Assembly: GCF_009734425.1 (NCBI RefSeq)
Contig: NZ_CP046455.1
Span: 1,550,001-1,614,000, forward strand
Length of the DNA: 64,000 bases
DNA from: Corynebacterium occultum
GTDB taxonomy: Bacteria > Actinomycetota > Actinomycetes > Mycobacteriales > Mycobacteriaceae
Reading direction: 5' to 3'
Shown piece after piece: positions 53,821 through 62,672 of the stretch (its first letter is position 1; each line of letters starts with the position of its first letter). A program made the translations under genes and the position numbers. The notes below the pieces were generated by a model. It searched no databases. It worked only from the letters and a program-made list of their open reading frames with translations, and had not been told where the DNA came from.

Positions 53821-54342
53821 TTAAACCGTGGCCCGCTCCCCCACGACCCGCCCCTTATTCTTGTCTCCCCTTCCGAGACCGAACCAGGCCAGAACAGCCA
53901 CCGCGGTGAAGAAAAGGATCGCCAGCAGACTCAATAAAATCCAACTCGGCTCCGGGGTGTCCACCATGCGGTCCACCAGCTCCCTGGTGGCGGCGACATA
54001 GTCATTATTTCCCAGGAAGTGCCACTGCGCCGATTCAATGTCGGAGCGGGAATGAATATCACTGACAATCGCCCCCGACCCGGGACTGCGCACGATGACC
54101 GTGTCCACGCCGGTGAGATTGAGCAGCTCCTGGGCGATATCACGCTGATCTGCAGCCTGAACCGGGGTCTGGTCCAGCACGACGATGCCGGTGGAGCCGA
54201 AACCCCTGGCATCAGCATGCGCCAGCGTCTCCAGCAGCTCCCCCTCCATGATCGGATAGTCCTGGCCCACCCCACCGATGGCGACCCGATCCTCCTGCAG
54301 CTGGAACGCAAGGTCCTCAAGATCGATATCGGCGGGAATCAT
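53821..54342 (-). CDS. Small membrane-anchored protein (Rv1476-like)
   Basis: 173 residues. The N-terminal ~130 residues are soluble, with DFQ/DLAFQLQEDRVAIGG and a TGIVVLDQTP strand typical of the uncharacterised family next to acn in mycobacteria. One C-terminal helix (WILLSLLAILFFTAVAVLAW, ~140-159) anchors it, ending in a basic tail. It is divergent from acn across ~300 bases. TPM-like folds occur in this family; function unknown. Confidence 0.8.
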   Translation of the reverse strand: MIPADIDLEDLAFQLQEDRVAIGGVGQDYPIMEGELLETLAHADARGFGSTGIVVLDQTPVQAADQRDIAQELLNLTGVDTVIVRSPGSGAIVSDIHSRSDIESAQWHFLGNNDYVAATRELVDRMVDTPEPSWILLSLLAILFFTAVAVLAWFGLGRGDKNKGRVVGERATV

Positions 54343-54423
54343 GATGGGCGACCATCCTCAGGTTGGGTGGCGGTGAGGGGTCAGCAGACCTCACCGGTGA
54401 ATCAGGGGGGGGTGAAACTCTTC

Positions 54424-54441
54424 CCCCGTTATATATCGGGG
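54424..54441. promoter_or_regulatory. 18-base palindrome in the acn upstream region
   Basis: CCCCGTTATATATCGGGG pairs with itself except at one central position. It lies in the gap between the divergent Rv1476-like gene and acn, about 65 bases upstream of the AcnR operator. It may be an operator for another regulator or part of the minus-strand promoter. Confidence 0.45.
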
Positions 54442-54488
54442 CACCACGATGGTGGGCGGGGCACGCCGAAGGGGGCAATACTCCACAA

Positions 54489-54504
54489 CAGAACGCGCGT
54501 ACTG
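54489..54504. promoter_or_regulatory. AcnR operator upstream of acn
   Basis: CAGAACGCGCGTACTG fits the AcnR binding consensus CAGNACN3CGTACTG described in C. glutamicum at every fixed position. It immediately precedes TAGACT (54506-54511), a plausible -10, so bound AcnR would block RNA polymerase. The start codon is ~140 bases downstream. Confidence 0.85.
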
Positions 54505-54643
54505 TTAGACTGGGAGCAGACGATGGAACTCGCCCCTACACTTGGTATTGCGATCCGTCGCGTGTTCTGGCGGTTGCCACTTCCAGCCGATGTTGGTGCC
54601 GTCCGCAGAACTCACCCAACAATCCGAAGCATTGGAGCTCACT

Positions 54644-57445
54644 GTGACTGAAAGCAAGAACTCCTTCAACGCCAAGCGCAAGCTCGAAGTCGGCGAGAAG
54701 TCTTATGACTACTTCGCCCTCGACGCTGTGTCCGGCATGGAGAAGCTGCCCTACTCCCTCAAGGTTCTCGGCGAGAACCTGCTGCGGACCGAGGACGGCA
54801 AGAACGTCACCGCCGATCACATCAACGCGATCGCTAACTGGGACCCGAAGTCTGAGCCGAACACTGAGATTCAGTTCACCCCGGCCCGCGTCCTGATGCA
54901 GGACTTCACCGGTGTCCCCTGTGTCGTTGACCTGGCCACCATGCGTGAGGCAGTCAAGACCCTCGGCGGTGACCCGGACAAGGTCAACCCCCTGAACCCG
55001 GCAGAGATGGTCATCGACCACTCCGTCATCATCGAGAGCTTCGGCAACTCGGGGTCCCTCGAAGCCAACGTCAACATCGAGTACGAGCGCAACGAGGAGC
55101 GTTACCAGTTCCTGCGTTGGGGCACCGGCGCCTTCTCCAACTTCCGCGTCGTTCCCCCCGGAACCGGCATCGTCCACCAGGTCAACATCGAGTACCTGGC
55201 ACGCGTCGTCTTCGACAACGAGGGCCTGGCATACCCCGACACCTGTGTCGGCACCGACTCCCACACCACCATGCAGAACGGCCTGGGCATCCTCGGCTGG
55301 GGCGTCGGTGGCATCGAGGCTGAGGCTGCCATGCTCGGCCAGCCGGTCTCCATGCTCATTCCGCGCATCGTCGGCTTCAAGATCTCCGGCGCGATCCCGG
55401 CCGGTGTGACCGCAACCGACGTGGTGCTGACCATCACCGAGATGCTGCGTAACCACGGCGTCGTCGGCAAGATCGTCGAATTCTACGGCAAGGGTGTCGC
55501 CCAGCTGCCGCTGGCCAACCGCGCCACCATCGGCAACATGTCCCCGGAGTTCGGCTCCACCGCCGCCATGTTCCCGATCGACACCGAGACCATCGACTAC
55601 CTGCGCCTGACCGGGCGTGACGAGGACTCCATCGCCCTCGTTGAGGCCTATGCCAAGGCACAGGGCATGTGGCTGGACGCTGAGAACGCTCCGGAACCGG
55701 AGTTCTCCGAGTACCTCGAGCTGGACCTGAGCACCGTCGTTCCCTCCATCTCCGGCCCGAAGCGCCCCCAGGACCGCATCATCCTGGCCGAGTCGAAGCA
55801 GCAGTTCCGTAAGGATCTGGGCAACTACACCAACGGTTCCGGTGTCTCCGACGTCCAGAACTTCGTTGCCGAAGGTGGCAGCACCGGGGACCGCGGCATC
55901 TCCCGCGATCTTCCCTCCGTGGCTGTCGACGCCCCGAACCTGGCCCGCGGCAACGCTGGCCGCCCGACCGCTCCGGCCAAGGTCGAATACGCCGGTCAGG
56001 AAATGGTCCTGGATCACGGTATGGTCGCCATCGCCTCCATCACCTCCTGCACCAACACCTCCAACCCCTCGGTCATGCTCGGTGCCGGCCTCGTCGCCCG
56101 CAACGCCAACCGTCTGGGCCTGAAGGCCAAGCCGTGGGTCAAGACCTCCATGGCTCCGGGCTCTCAGGTCGTCACCGGTTACTTCGACCGCTCCGGTCTC
56201 TGGGAGGACCTTGAGGCCCTCGGCTTCTACCTCGTCGGCTACGGCTGCACCACCTGTATCGGTAACTCCGGTCCGCTGCCGGTCCCGGTCTCCGATGCCA
56301 TCAACGACAACGACATCGCCGCTACCGCCGTGCTGTCCGGTAACCGTAACTTCGAGGGTCGTATCTCCCCCGACGTGAAGATGAACTACCTGGCATCCCC
56401 GATGCTGGTCATCGCCTACGCCATCGCCGGCACCATGGACTTCGACTTCGAGAAGGAGCCGCTGGGTCGGGATCAGGAAGGCAATGACGTCTTCCTGAAG
56501 GACATCTGGCCCTCCGCCGAAGAGATCGAGGAGACCATCCAGAAGTCCATCTCCCGCGAGCTCTACGTCGAGGACTACAAGGACGTCTTCGCTGGGGACC
56601 AGCGCTGGCAGTCCTTGGATGTGCCGGAGGGCAAGGTCTACGAGTGGGATGAGGATTCCACCTACATCCGTAAGGCCCCCTACTTCGATGACATGTCCGT
56701 CGAGCCCTCCCCGGTGCAGGATGTCCAGGGCGCCCGCGTCCTGGCCCTGCTGGGTGACTCCGTCACCACCGACCACATCTCCCCGGCCTCCACCATCAAG
56801 CCCGGCACCCCGGCAGCCCAGTACCTGGATGCCCATGGTATCGAGCGCCAGGACTACAACTCCTTCGGCTCCCGCCGTGGTAACCACGAGGTCATGGTTC
56901 GCGGCACCTTCGCCAACATCCGCCTGAAGAACCAGCTCCTGGATGATGTCTCCGGTGGTTACACCCGGGACTTCACCCAGGAAGGCGCTCCGCAGGCCTT
57001 CATCTACGATGCCTCCCAGAACTACCAGGCCGCCGGCACCCCGCTGGTCGTCCTCGGTGGCAAGGAATACGGCACCGGCTCCTCCCGTGACTGGGCTGCC
57101 AAGGGCACCCGTCTGCTGGGTGTGAAGGCTGTCATCGCCGAGTCCTTCGAGCGTATCCACCGCTCCAACCTGATCGGCATGGGTGTCATCCCGGCACAGT
57201 TCCCGGAGGGTGAGTCCTGGAAGTCTCTGGGCCTGGACGGCACCGAGACCTTCGACATTTCCGGCATCACCGCCCTCAATGAGGGCGATGCCATTCCGGA
57301 GACCATCCATGTCACCGCCACCAAGGAGAGCGGCGAAAAGGTCGAGTTCGACGCAGTTGTCCGCATCGACACCCCCGGTGAGGCCGACTACTACCGCAAC
57401 GACGGTATCCTGCAGTACGTTCTGCGCCAGATGATCAACTCCTAG
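54644..57445 (+). CDS. acn: Aconitate hydratase
   Basis: TCA-cycle [4Fe-4S] enzyme converting citrate to isocitrate, 933 residues. I chose the GTG at 54644 with GGAG ~7 bases upstream ([13 protein letters not shown]); a TTG 11 bases earlier is out of contention only by spacing, and C. glutamicum is annotated four residues longer. Fe-S cysteines are in [13 protein letters not shown] (~470) and [12 protein letters not shown] (~537). The swivel domain signature [16 protein letters not shown] is at ~800. Codon use is highly biased, as for a strongly expressed gene. AcnR controls it. Confidence 0.97.
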   Translation: MTESKNSFNAKRKLEVGEKSYDYFALDAVSGMEKLPYSLKVLGENLLRTEDGKNVTADHINAIANWDPKSEPNTEIQFTPARVLMQDFTGVPCVVDLATMREAVKTLGGDPDKVNPLNPAEMVIDHSVIIESFGNSGSLEANVNIEYERNEERYQFLRWGTGAFSNFRVVPPGTGIVHQVNIEYLARVVFDNEGLAYPDTCVGTDSHTTMQNGLGILGWGVGGIEAEAAMLGQPVSMLIPRIVGFKISGAIPAGVTATDVVLTITEMLRNHGVVGKIVEFYGKGVAQLPLANRATIGNMSPEFGSTAAMFPIDTETIDYLRLTGRDEDSIALVEAYAKAQGMWLDAENAPEPEFSEYLELDLSTVVPSISGPKRPQDRIILAESKQQFRKDLGNYTNGSGVSDVQNFVAEGGSTGDRGISRDLPSVAVDAPNLARGNAGRPTAPAKVEYAGQEMVLDHGMVAIASITSCTNTSNPSVMLGAGLVARNANRLGLKAKPWVKTSMAPGSQVVTGYFDRSGLWEDLEALGFYLVGYGCTTCIGNSGPLPVPVSDAINDNDIAATAVLSGNRNFEGRISPDVKMNYLASPMLVIAYAIAGTMDFDFEKEPLGRDQEGNDVFLKDIWPSAEEIEETIQKSISRELYVEDYKDVFAGDQRWQSLDVPEGKVYEWDEDSTYIRKAPYFDDMSVEPSPVQDVQGARVLALLGDSVTTDHISPASTIKPGTPAAQYLDAHGIERQDYNSFGSRRGNHEVMVRGTFANIRLKNQLLDDVSGGYTRDFTQEGAPQAFIYDASQNYQAAGTPLVVLGGKEYGTGSSRDWAAKGTRLLGVKAVIAESFERIHRSNLIGMGVIPAQFPEGESWKSLGLDGTETFDISGITALNEGDAIPETIHVTATKESGEKVEFDAVVRIDTPGEADYYRNDGILQYVLRQMINS

Positions 57446-57462
57446 TTCATCGCGCTCAGCTG

Positions 57463-57521
57463 AAAGGGGGCTGCACCTCGACCCCGGGCCTGGCCCGTCG
57501 TCGCTGGTGTGGTCCCCTTTT
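57463..57521 (+). other. Possible attenuator between acn and acnR
   Basis: AAAGGGG (57463-57469) and CCCCTTTT (57514-57521) can pair across a 44-base loop that itself contains GC-rich repeats. The gene order acn-acnR suggests read-through; this structure may lower it. Confidence 0.3.
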
Positions 57522-57560
57522 GGGTTTCCGAATCAGGGACCCCCAGACAAGGAGGCTTCA

Positions 57561-58127
57561 ATGCCGGTTGTCAGTAACACCGAATTATCCGGACGACGCC
57601 TCGAGATCCTGGAAGGCGCCCGCCGGTGTTTCGCTGAGTTCGGTTATGAGGGTGCCACCGTCCGACGTCTGGAGGAGGCCACCGGTAAATCCCGGGGCGC
57701 CATCTTCCATCACTTCGGAGACAAGGAGAACCTCTTCCTCACCCTGGCGAGGGAGGATGCGGCACGGATGGCCCAGGTCGCTGCAGAGGAAGGTCTGGTG
57801 GAGGTCATGCGTGATCTCCTCCATCATCCGGAGAAGCACGATTGGTTGGCCACCCGCCTGGAGATCACCCGAATGCTGCGCACCGATGAGAACTTCCGGG
57901 CACGGTGGCAGGAGCATCAGGCACTGCTCGATGAGGCGGTACTGACTCGACTCACCCGCAATGCCGCGCAGAGCCGGATGCGCACCGATGTTCCCGTCGA
58001 CGTACTGCACGTCTACCTGGACACGATGCTGGAGGGATTTCTTTCCCGGCTGGCATCAGGGCGTTCCGTGGAGCACCTGGAACAGGTGCTGGCACTCGTC
58101 GAAGATTCGGTGCGTCGCGGCACCTGA
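57561..58127 (+). CDS. acnR: TetR-family repressor AcnR
   Basis: 188-residue repressor of aconitase, the same length as in C. glutamicum. The ATG at 57561 has AAGGAGG 6 bases upstream. The helix-turn-helix is ATVRRLEEATGKSRGAIFHHFGDKENLF (~30-57), a textbook TetR DNA-binding domain. The C-terminal helical domain binds citrate and Mg in the known family. It lies 115 bases after acn and should repress it at 54489-54504. Confidence 0.95.
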   Translation: MPVVSNTELSGRRLEILEGARRCFAEFGYEGATVRRLEEATGKSRGAIFHHFGDKENLFLTLAREDAARMAQVAAEEGLVEVMRDLLHHPEKHDWLATRLEITRMLRTDENFRARWQEHQALLDEAVLTRLTRNAAQSRMRTDVPVDVLHVYLDTMLEGFLSRLASGRSVEHLEQVLALVEDSVRRGT

Positions 58128-58162
58128 GCACCTCTCGGACGATCATGCCGACTCAGGAGCTA

Positions 58163-58203
58163 ACCCCCTCCGGACACTTTCCCACAAAGTGTCCGGAGGG
58201 GGT
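58163..58203 (+). terminator. Strong terminator after acnR
   Basis: A perfect 19-bp inverted repeat, arms 58163-58181 and 58185-58203 around a short loop, followed by TTTT. It ends the acn-acnR transcript. Confidence 0.9.
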
Positions 58204-58287
58204 TTTAAGCATTGACTCAGTCACCTCAACACTGTGTCAGAACAAAGATTCTGGAATTACCATACCGCTTAGTCTATACTGCTCGGT

Positions 58288-59049
58288 ATGCTCTCAGTTC
58301 TTCTTGTTTCCCCACGTCAGGGCGCCGCTGTTGCGGCCGCCGAGTATCGGGACGTGCTCAAGGCCACCGGGCTTGAGCCGGAGGAACTGACCCAGCGAAT
58401 GCTCGACTCCGAGGATGCGGTGATCGGGGATCTCAGTGAGTTCGACGGAGTCATCGTCGGCGGCAGCTCCTTGAACGTCACCGACTTCGAATATGGCCCC
58501 TGGCAGCGTCAGGTCCATGAAGAACTCACCCGCCTCTCCGAGGCGTCCATCCCCACCCTGATGGTCTGCTATGGCGCCAGTTTCCTGACCTATGCCGGCG
58601 GCGGCCGGGTGGGGCGCAGCCACCCGGAAAGCAGCGGACCCACCATCGTCGAACTGACCGAGGCCGGCCGACGGGATCCGCTGAGCGCGAATCTTCCGGA
58701 GCGTTTCACCTCATTGACCGGGCACACCGAGAATATCGAGCGGCCGGGCCGGGGTGCAGTGGTATTGGCCACCGGCCCCAGTTGCCCGGTGCAGATGATA
58801 CGCACCAATGAGTGGACCTGGGCCTGCCAGTTCCATGCTGACATGGACGCAGCTGCGATGAAGGATCGGATGGACTTCTACTTCGACTACGGTTACTTCT
58901 CCCCCGAGGACTATGCAGCCATTGTCGCCCACCTGCCCAGTGTGGACACCACCTGGTCCCGCCAGGTGCTGCGCAACTTCGTGACTTACTGCGCTGAACA
59001 CAACAGCGCCACCCTCCAGCCACAACTGGAGAAGGCGCCCGTCGGTTAG
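58288..59049 (+). CDS. Class I glutamine-amidotransferase-like protein
   Basis: 253 residues of GATase1 fold. The nucleophile Cys is in LMVCYGASFLTYAGGG (~95) and the His in ACQFHADMDAAAMKDR (~175). The usual HPE of the triad reads HAD, so the third acid is Asp instead of Glu. The PRxG-type start (LLVSPRQGAAVAAAEY) resembles free-standing members next to acnR in corynebacteria. Real glutaminase activity is uncertain; it may act on a small molecule. Confidence 0.85.
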   Translation: MLSVLLVSPRQGAAVAAAEYRDVLKATGLEPEELTQRMLDSEDAVIGDLSEFDGVIVGGSSLNVTDFEYGPWQRQVHEELTRLSEASIPTLMVCYGASFLTYAGGGRVGRSHPESSGPTIVELTEAGRRDPLSANLPERFTSLTGHTENIERPGRGAVVLATGPSCPVQMIRTNEWTWACQFHADMDAAAMKDRMDFYFDYGYFSPEDYAAIVAHLPSVDTTWSRQVLRNFVTYCAEHNSATLQPQLEKAPVG

Positions 59050-59063
59050 TGCGGGGATCCCGC

Positions 59064-59750
59064 TCAGAATTCGCTGGGTGGGGTCTTCCCGTCCGTGAAA
59101 GCCAGCACCTTTTTCTCCGGCAGCTCTTCCCTGCCGACCATCTCCGTGATCACCTCGGCCACCAGGTAACGGGAGGTCTTCCGCTCCCAGGGGCTCTCAT
59201 TCTCCGGATCGAGGAGGGTTCCTCCGCCGGGGGAATCATCCATGGTCAGCTGGCCAGGGGCCAGGATGAGGCCATCCAGGTCCTCGGCGGCCAGCAGCTC
59301 CCGGTCCACCTGCTTCTTGGACTCGGCATAGGCGTAGAAGCTGTCCTCCGGGTCGACCTGCAGGTTCAACGAGCCCAAAAAGGAAACCATCAGATAGCGC
59401 GGGACGTGCTCTCCGCGGGCCAAAAGGTTACGCATGGCCTCCAGCGAGGTGAGGGCGGCATCCCGGTCGACAGCGTAGGTTCCTTCGACACTGTCCCTGT
59501 CGCCATGCCCGGCGGCCCAGATCACCACATCATATTGGGTGAGCCTCTGCTCCCAGGTTTCCACCTCAAGGCCGATGATATCGCGGACCAGGGGGGTCGC
59601 ACCGATGGCCTCGATATCAGAGACGTGGTTGGGGTTGCGGATCACGGAAGTGACATCATGACCCGCAGCAATCAGCTTCGGGGTCGCAATCAGGGCCACC
59701 CGGCCGTGTCCGCCGATGATCAGTACCTTCTTGCTCTTCTTGTCTGCCAT
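59064..59750 (-). CDS. NAD(P)-binding atypical SDR protein
   Basis: 228 residues. The N-terminal nucleotide motif is VLIIGGHGRVALIATPKL (~9-26), a variant of GxxGxxG, followed by TSVIRNPNHV, where the basic residue would favour NADP. Strand DVVIWAAGHGD and the C-terminal TSRYLVAEVITEMV are typical of NAD(P)H-binding (NmrA/SDR-a5-like) proteins. It is close in sequence and direction to the next leftwards-read gene. Substrate unknown. Confidence 0.85.
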   Translation of the reverse strand: MADKKSKKVLIIGGHGRVALIATPKLIAAGHDVTSVIRNPNHVSDIEAIGATPLVRDIIGLEVETWEQRLTQYDVVIWAAGHGDRDSVEGTYAVDRDAALTSLEAMRNLLARGEHVPRYLMVSFLGSLNLQVDPEDSFYAYAESKKQVDRELLAAEDLDGLILAPGQLTMDDSPGGGTLLDPENESPWERKTSRYLVAEVITEMVGREELPEKKVLAFTDGKTPPSEF

Positions 59751-59888
59751 GGCCCCACCTTAGTGAAGCTGCTGCAGCTTCGCAGGGACCTAACTCACTA
59801 ACCCACCTAGGGGAGCGCTCAGACCACCTCTCCCAGGGCGCTGCCGGACACCCCGGAAAAGATTGCTGAAGTCAGGAGAGTACCCTGC

Positions 59889-60542
59889 TCAGAGGACCGA
59901 TACCTCACCGTGTCCATTGATGAAGTCCAGGCGACCCCAGACCGGCAGATCCTCCCGGAAAGCCATCTCCACGAGCACCCGGGAGACCAGGCCACGGGAG
60001 GTGTCACCGGGTCGGACCCAGGGGTGAGGGGTCGCACTGGAGTCAATCAGACGGATGCCGGATCCATTTCCGTCAACGAGCCCACCGGGCCCGAGAAGGA
60101 GGGCATCTTCCAGTGCCCGGCGACAGAAATAATCCTCAACAGCCAACCGAGCCTTCAGCCATGGCTCCAGGCTCGGATCTGACCGGGCCTCCGCGGCGGT
60201 ATGCGCGCGGGTGCTGAGCAGCAGCAGGCGGGGCGCATAGGGCGAGTTTGCGACGGCATCGATAAGCTGGATCGCAGCCTGCTGTTCCGCTTCCGCGGGC
60301 ATCTTGCCCATTCCATCGACGGCCCAGATCACCAGATCCATCCCATCGAGCAGAGCTTGCCAGGTCTTCAGATCTGCGCGGGTGATGTCCTGGATCACGG
60401 GGGCTGCACCCAGCTCGATGATGGTGTCCACGTGACCCTTATCGTGGATCACGGAAGTGACCTCAAATCCGCCGAGCTGTAGTTTCGGGGTGGTCAGCTG
60501 GGCCACCGTCCCATTACCACCGAGGATCAGTGCTTGTTTCAT
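59889..60542 (-). CDS. NAD(P)-binding atypical SDR protein, paralogue
   Basis: 217 residues from the ATG at 60542, with AGGA 8 bases upstream; a GTG one codon earlier is in frame. The nucleotide motif is ALILGGNGTVAQLTTPKL (~4-21), and TSVIHDKGHVDTI aligns well with the neighbouring paralogue. The C-terminal parts match less well, and RLIDSSATPHPWV is specific to this copy. The pair probably arose by tandem duplication and divergence. Confidence 0.82.
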   Translation of the reverse strand: MKQALILGGNGTVAQLTTPKLQLGGFEVTSVIHDKGHVDTIIELGAAPVIQDITRADLKTWQALLDGMDLVIWAVDGMGKMPAEAEQQAAIQLIDAVANSPYAPRLLLLSTRAHTAAEARSDPSLEPWLKARLAVEDYFCRRALEDALLLGPGGLVDGNGSGIRLIDSSATPHPWVRPGDTSRGLVSRVLVEMAFREDLPVWGRLDFINGHGEVSVL

Positions 60543-60545
60543 CAC

Positions 60546-60941
60546 AATTCCTGATGATACGGTCTCAACTCACTTCCCGCCCGATTCCTGCCACCCAGAA
60601 AATAGGGGGCCCTGCGCGAAACCATTGAACATGTTGCCCAGATCCGGGGTCCACTTCGGTCACCACTTCATCTTTCGCTCGGCGGGCCAGGGAGACCCGG
60701 GGTTCCGGAACGTGTCGGGAAGTTCGAGGGACGGGGCGTTTTTCCGGCATCCCCGCTGCACCTAAGGAGCGGGATCCCCCAGGAAAGAGCATTGTCTGTG
60801 TCCTTCCCGAACTTCAGCGGGCAAGAATTTTCCTGGGCAAAATAATCAGGGGGTGGGGGTGACCGGGGCACAATGTCCAGAAATGGTGTGATCAAACCCC
60901 CAGTCGGTTGAGCTTCCCCCCTCCAGGTAACATTGGCCACT
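60546..60941. other. Intergenic region without a clear gene
   Basis: A 396-base gap between the divergent SDR and UPF0237 genes. The longest frame, a 75-codon minus-strand frame near 60565-60792, has neither typical codon bias nor a ribosome site. A hairpin ATCCCCGCT...AGCGGGAT lies at 60749-60775. GAAGTTCG (60719) and CGAACTTC (60808) form a distant inverted pair. Promoters for both flanking genes are expected here. Confidence 0.5.
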
Positions 60942-61208
60942 ATGAAAGCCATCATGACCGTGACCGGTATCGACCACACCGGAATCATTGCCGCAGTTGC
61001 CACCGCACTCGCTGAGCAGAACATCAACATCCACAATGTCCAGCAGTCCATCATGGATAATTTCTTCACCATGATCCTGCATATCGCGCTTCCCGAGGAC
61101 TCGGTCATCGCCGGTGTCCAGGAAAAGATGGAGGCTGTGGAGAAGCAGGAGAACCTGGTCATCCGCATCCAGTCCGAGGAATTCTTCACCGCAGTCAACG
61201 AAATTTAA
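60942..61208 (+). CDS. ACT-domain protein, UPF0237 family
   Basis: 88 residues from the ATG at 60942 (MKAIMTVTGIDHTGIIAAVA); a TTG three codons earlier is possible. The whole protein is one ACT domain with the ligand-loop motif GIDHTGIIAAVATALAEQNINI. Such single ACT proteins bind amino acids or similar ligands. It lies 15 bases before the UPF0210 gene and is almost always found with it. Confidence 0.9.
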   Translation: MKAIMTVTGIDHTGIIAAVATALAEQNINIHNVQQSIMDNFFTMILHIALPEDSVIAGVQEKMEAVEKQENLVIRIQSEEFFTAVNEI

Positions 61209-61223
61209 GGGTCGGAAATCAAC

Positions 61224-62588
61224 ATGGCATTCGATGACAAGGGCACGCAGATCCTCGACACAATCGAGATGATCGAGCGCTACCGCCTTGATATCCGCAC
61301 CGTCACCATGGGCATCAGCCTGTTGGAGTGCACCCGCTCCACCATGGCCGAAACCTGTGAGGCCGTCTATGACCGCGTCTCCACCCAGGCCCGCCAGCTG
61401 GTGGAGGTCTGTGAGGGAATTGAACGGGAACTCGGCATCCCGATCGTGAACAAGCGCATCTCGGTCACCCCGATCGCACTGATCGCCGGTGGGCTTGACG
61501 GGGATCCGGTGGACCTGGCCAAGGCACTGGATCGCGCGGCCAAGGAGGTCGGCGTCAACTTCATCGGCGGTTACTCCGCACTCGTGGAGAAGGGCGGCAC
61601 CACCGCCGAGAAGAAGCTGATCCGCTCCATCCCGCAGGCCCTGACCGAGACGGACGTGGTCTGTTCCTCGGTGAACATCGGTTCCTCCCGCGCCGGCATC
61701 AACATGAACGCCGTCGCCGAGATGGGCCGCGTGGTCAAGGAGGCCGCCGCACTGACCGCCGATCGCAGTGCCATCGCCTGCGCCAAGCTGGTGGTTTTCG
61801 CCAACTCCGTCGGTGACAACCCCTTCATGGCGGGTGCCTTCCACGGCATCGAAGAGCCGGACTGCGTGGTCAGCGTCGGTGTCTCCGGGCCTGGTGTGGT
61901 CTCCCGCGCACTCGCCAACATGGGCGGCGCCACCCTCAATGAGGTCGCCGAGGAAATCAAGAAAGCCGCCTTCAAGATCACCCGCGCCGGTCAGTTGGTG
62001 GGCAATCTCGCCGCGGAGCGCCTCGGTGTTCCCTTCGGCATCGTGGACCTCTCCCTGGCTCCCACCGCCGAGGTCGGTGACTCCGTGGCCAATATCCTGG
62101 AGGTCATGGGCCTGGACCAGGTGGGCACCCACGGCACCACCGCCGCACTGGCACTGCTTAACGACGCCGTGAAGAAGGGTGGCATGATGGCCTGCTCCCG
62201 CGTGGGTGGCCTCTCCGGCTCCTTCATCCCGATCTCCGAAGATAAGGGCATGATCGAGGCGGTCCGCGCCGGAACCATCTCCATAGACAAGCTTGAGGCC
62301 ATGACCGCCATCTGTTCGGTCGGCCTGGACATGATCGCCATCCCGGGTGACACCTCCGCCGAGACCATCGCCGGCATGATCGCCGATGAGGCCGCCATCG
62401 GCGTGATGAACCATAAGACCACCGCGGTACGCGTCATCCCGGTGCCGGGAACCGTCCCGGGTGATGAGGTCAACTTCGGTGGCCTGCTGGGCTATGCCCC
62501 GGTCATCCCGGTCAACCAGGTGGGTAACTCCGCCTTCATCAACCGCGGCGGTTTCATCCCCTCCCCGGTCCACGGTTTCCGCAACTAA
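61224..62588 (+). CDS. PFL-like UPF0210/DUF711 protein
   Basis: 454 residues. The family is conserved but uncharacterised, with a fold related to pyruvate formate-lyase. Blocks seen are [17 protein letters not shown] (~20-36), [28 protein letters not shown] (~190-217), and the Gly-rich C-terminal [16 protein letters not shown] with [14 protein letters not shown] at the end. No obvious radical-site motif is present. It is the operon partner of the UPF0237 ACT protein, which may sense a ligand for it. Confidence 0.88.
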   Translation: MAFDDKGTQILDTIEMIERYRLDIRTVTMGISLLECTRSTMAETCEAVYDRVSTQARQLVEVCEGIERELGIPIVNKRISVTPIALIAGGLDGDPVDLAKALDRAAKEVGVNFIGGYSALVEKGGTTAEKKLIRSIPQALTETDVVCSSVNIGSSRAGINMNAVAEMGRVVKEAAALTADRSAIACAKLVVFANSVGDNPFMAGAFHGIEEPDCVVSVGVSGPGVVSRALANMGGATLNEVAEEIKKAAFKITRAGQLVGNLAAERLGVPFGIVDLSLAPTAEVGDSVANILEVMGLDQVGTHGTTAALALLNDAVKKGGMMACSRVGGLSGSFIPISEDKGMIEAVRAGTISIDKLEAMTAICSVGLDMIAIPGDTSAETIAGMIADEAAIGVMNHKTTAVRVIPVPGTVPGDEVNFGGLLGYAPVIPVNQVGNSAFINRGGFIPSPVHGFRN

Positions 62589-62618
62589 TTATTGCCGGAA
62601 CCCTCAAGAAGAAAGCCC

Positions 62619-62658
62619 GCGGGCTCCTCACCTCCCTGAAAGGAAGTGAGGAGCCCGC
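62619..62658. terminator. Terminator between convergent UPF0210 and acyl-CoA synthetase genes
   Basis: GCGGGCTCCTCAC (62619-62631) pairs with GTGAGGAGCCCGC (62646-62658), with further pairing inside (TCC/GGA) and GAAAG/CTTTC outside. It serves both convergent transcripts. Confidence 0.85.
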
Positions 62659-62672
62659 TACTTTCTTAAAAA

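Noticed and set aside
60565..60792. A 75-codon minus-strand frame in the gap before the UPF0237 gene.
   Set aside because: There is no ribosome site, coding bias is weak, and I recognise no family; it probably arises from high GC.
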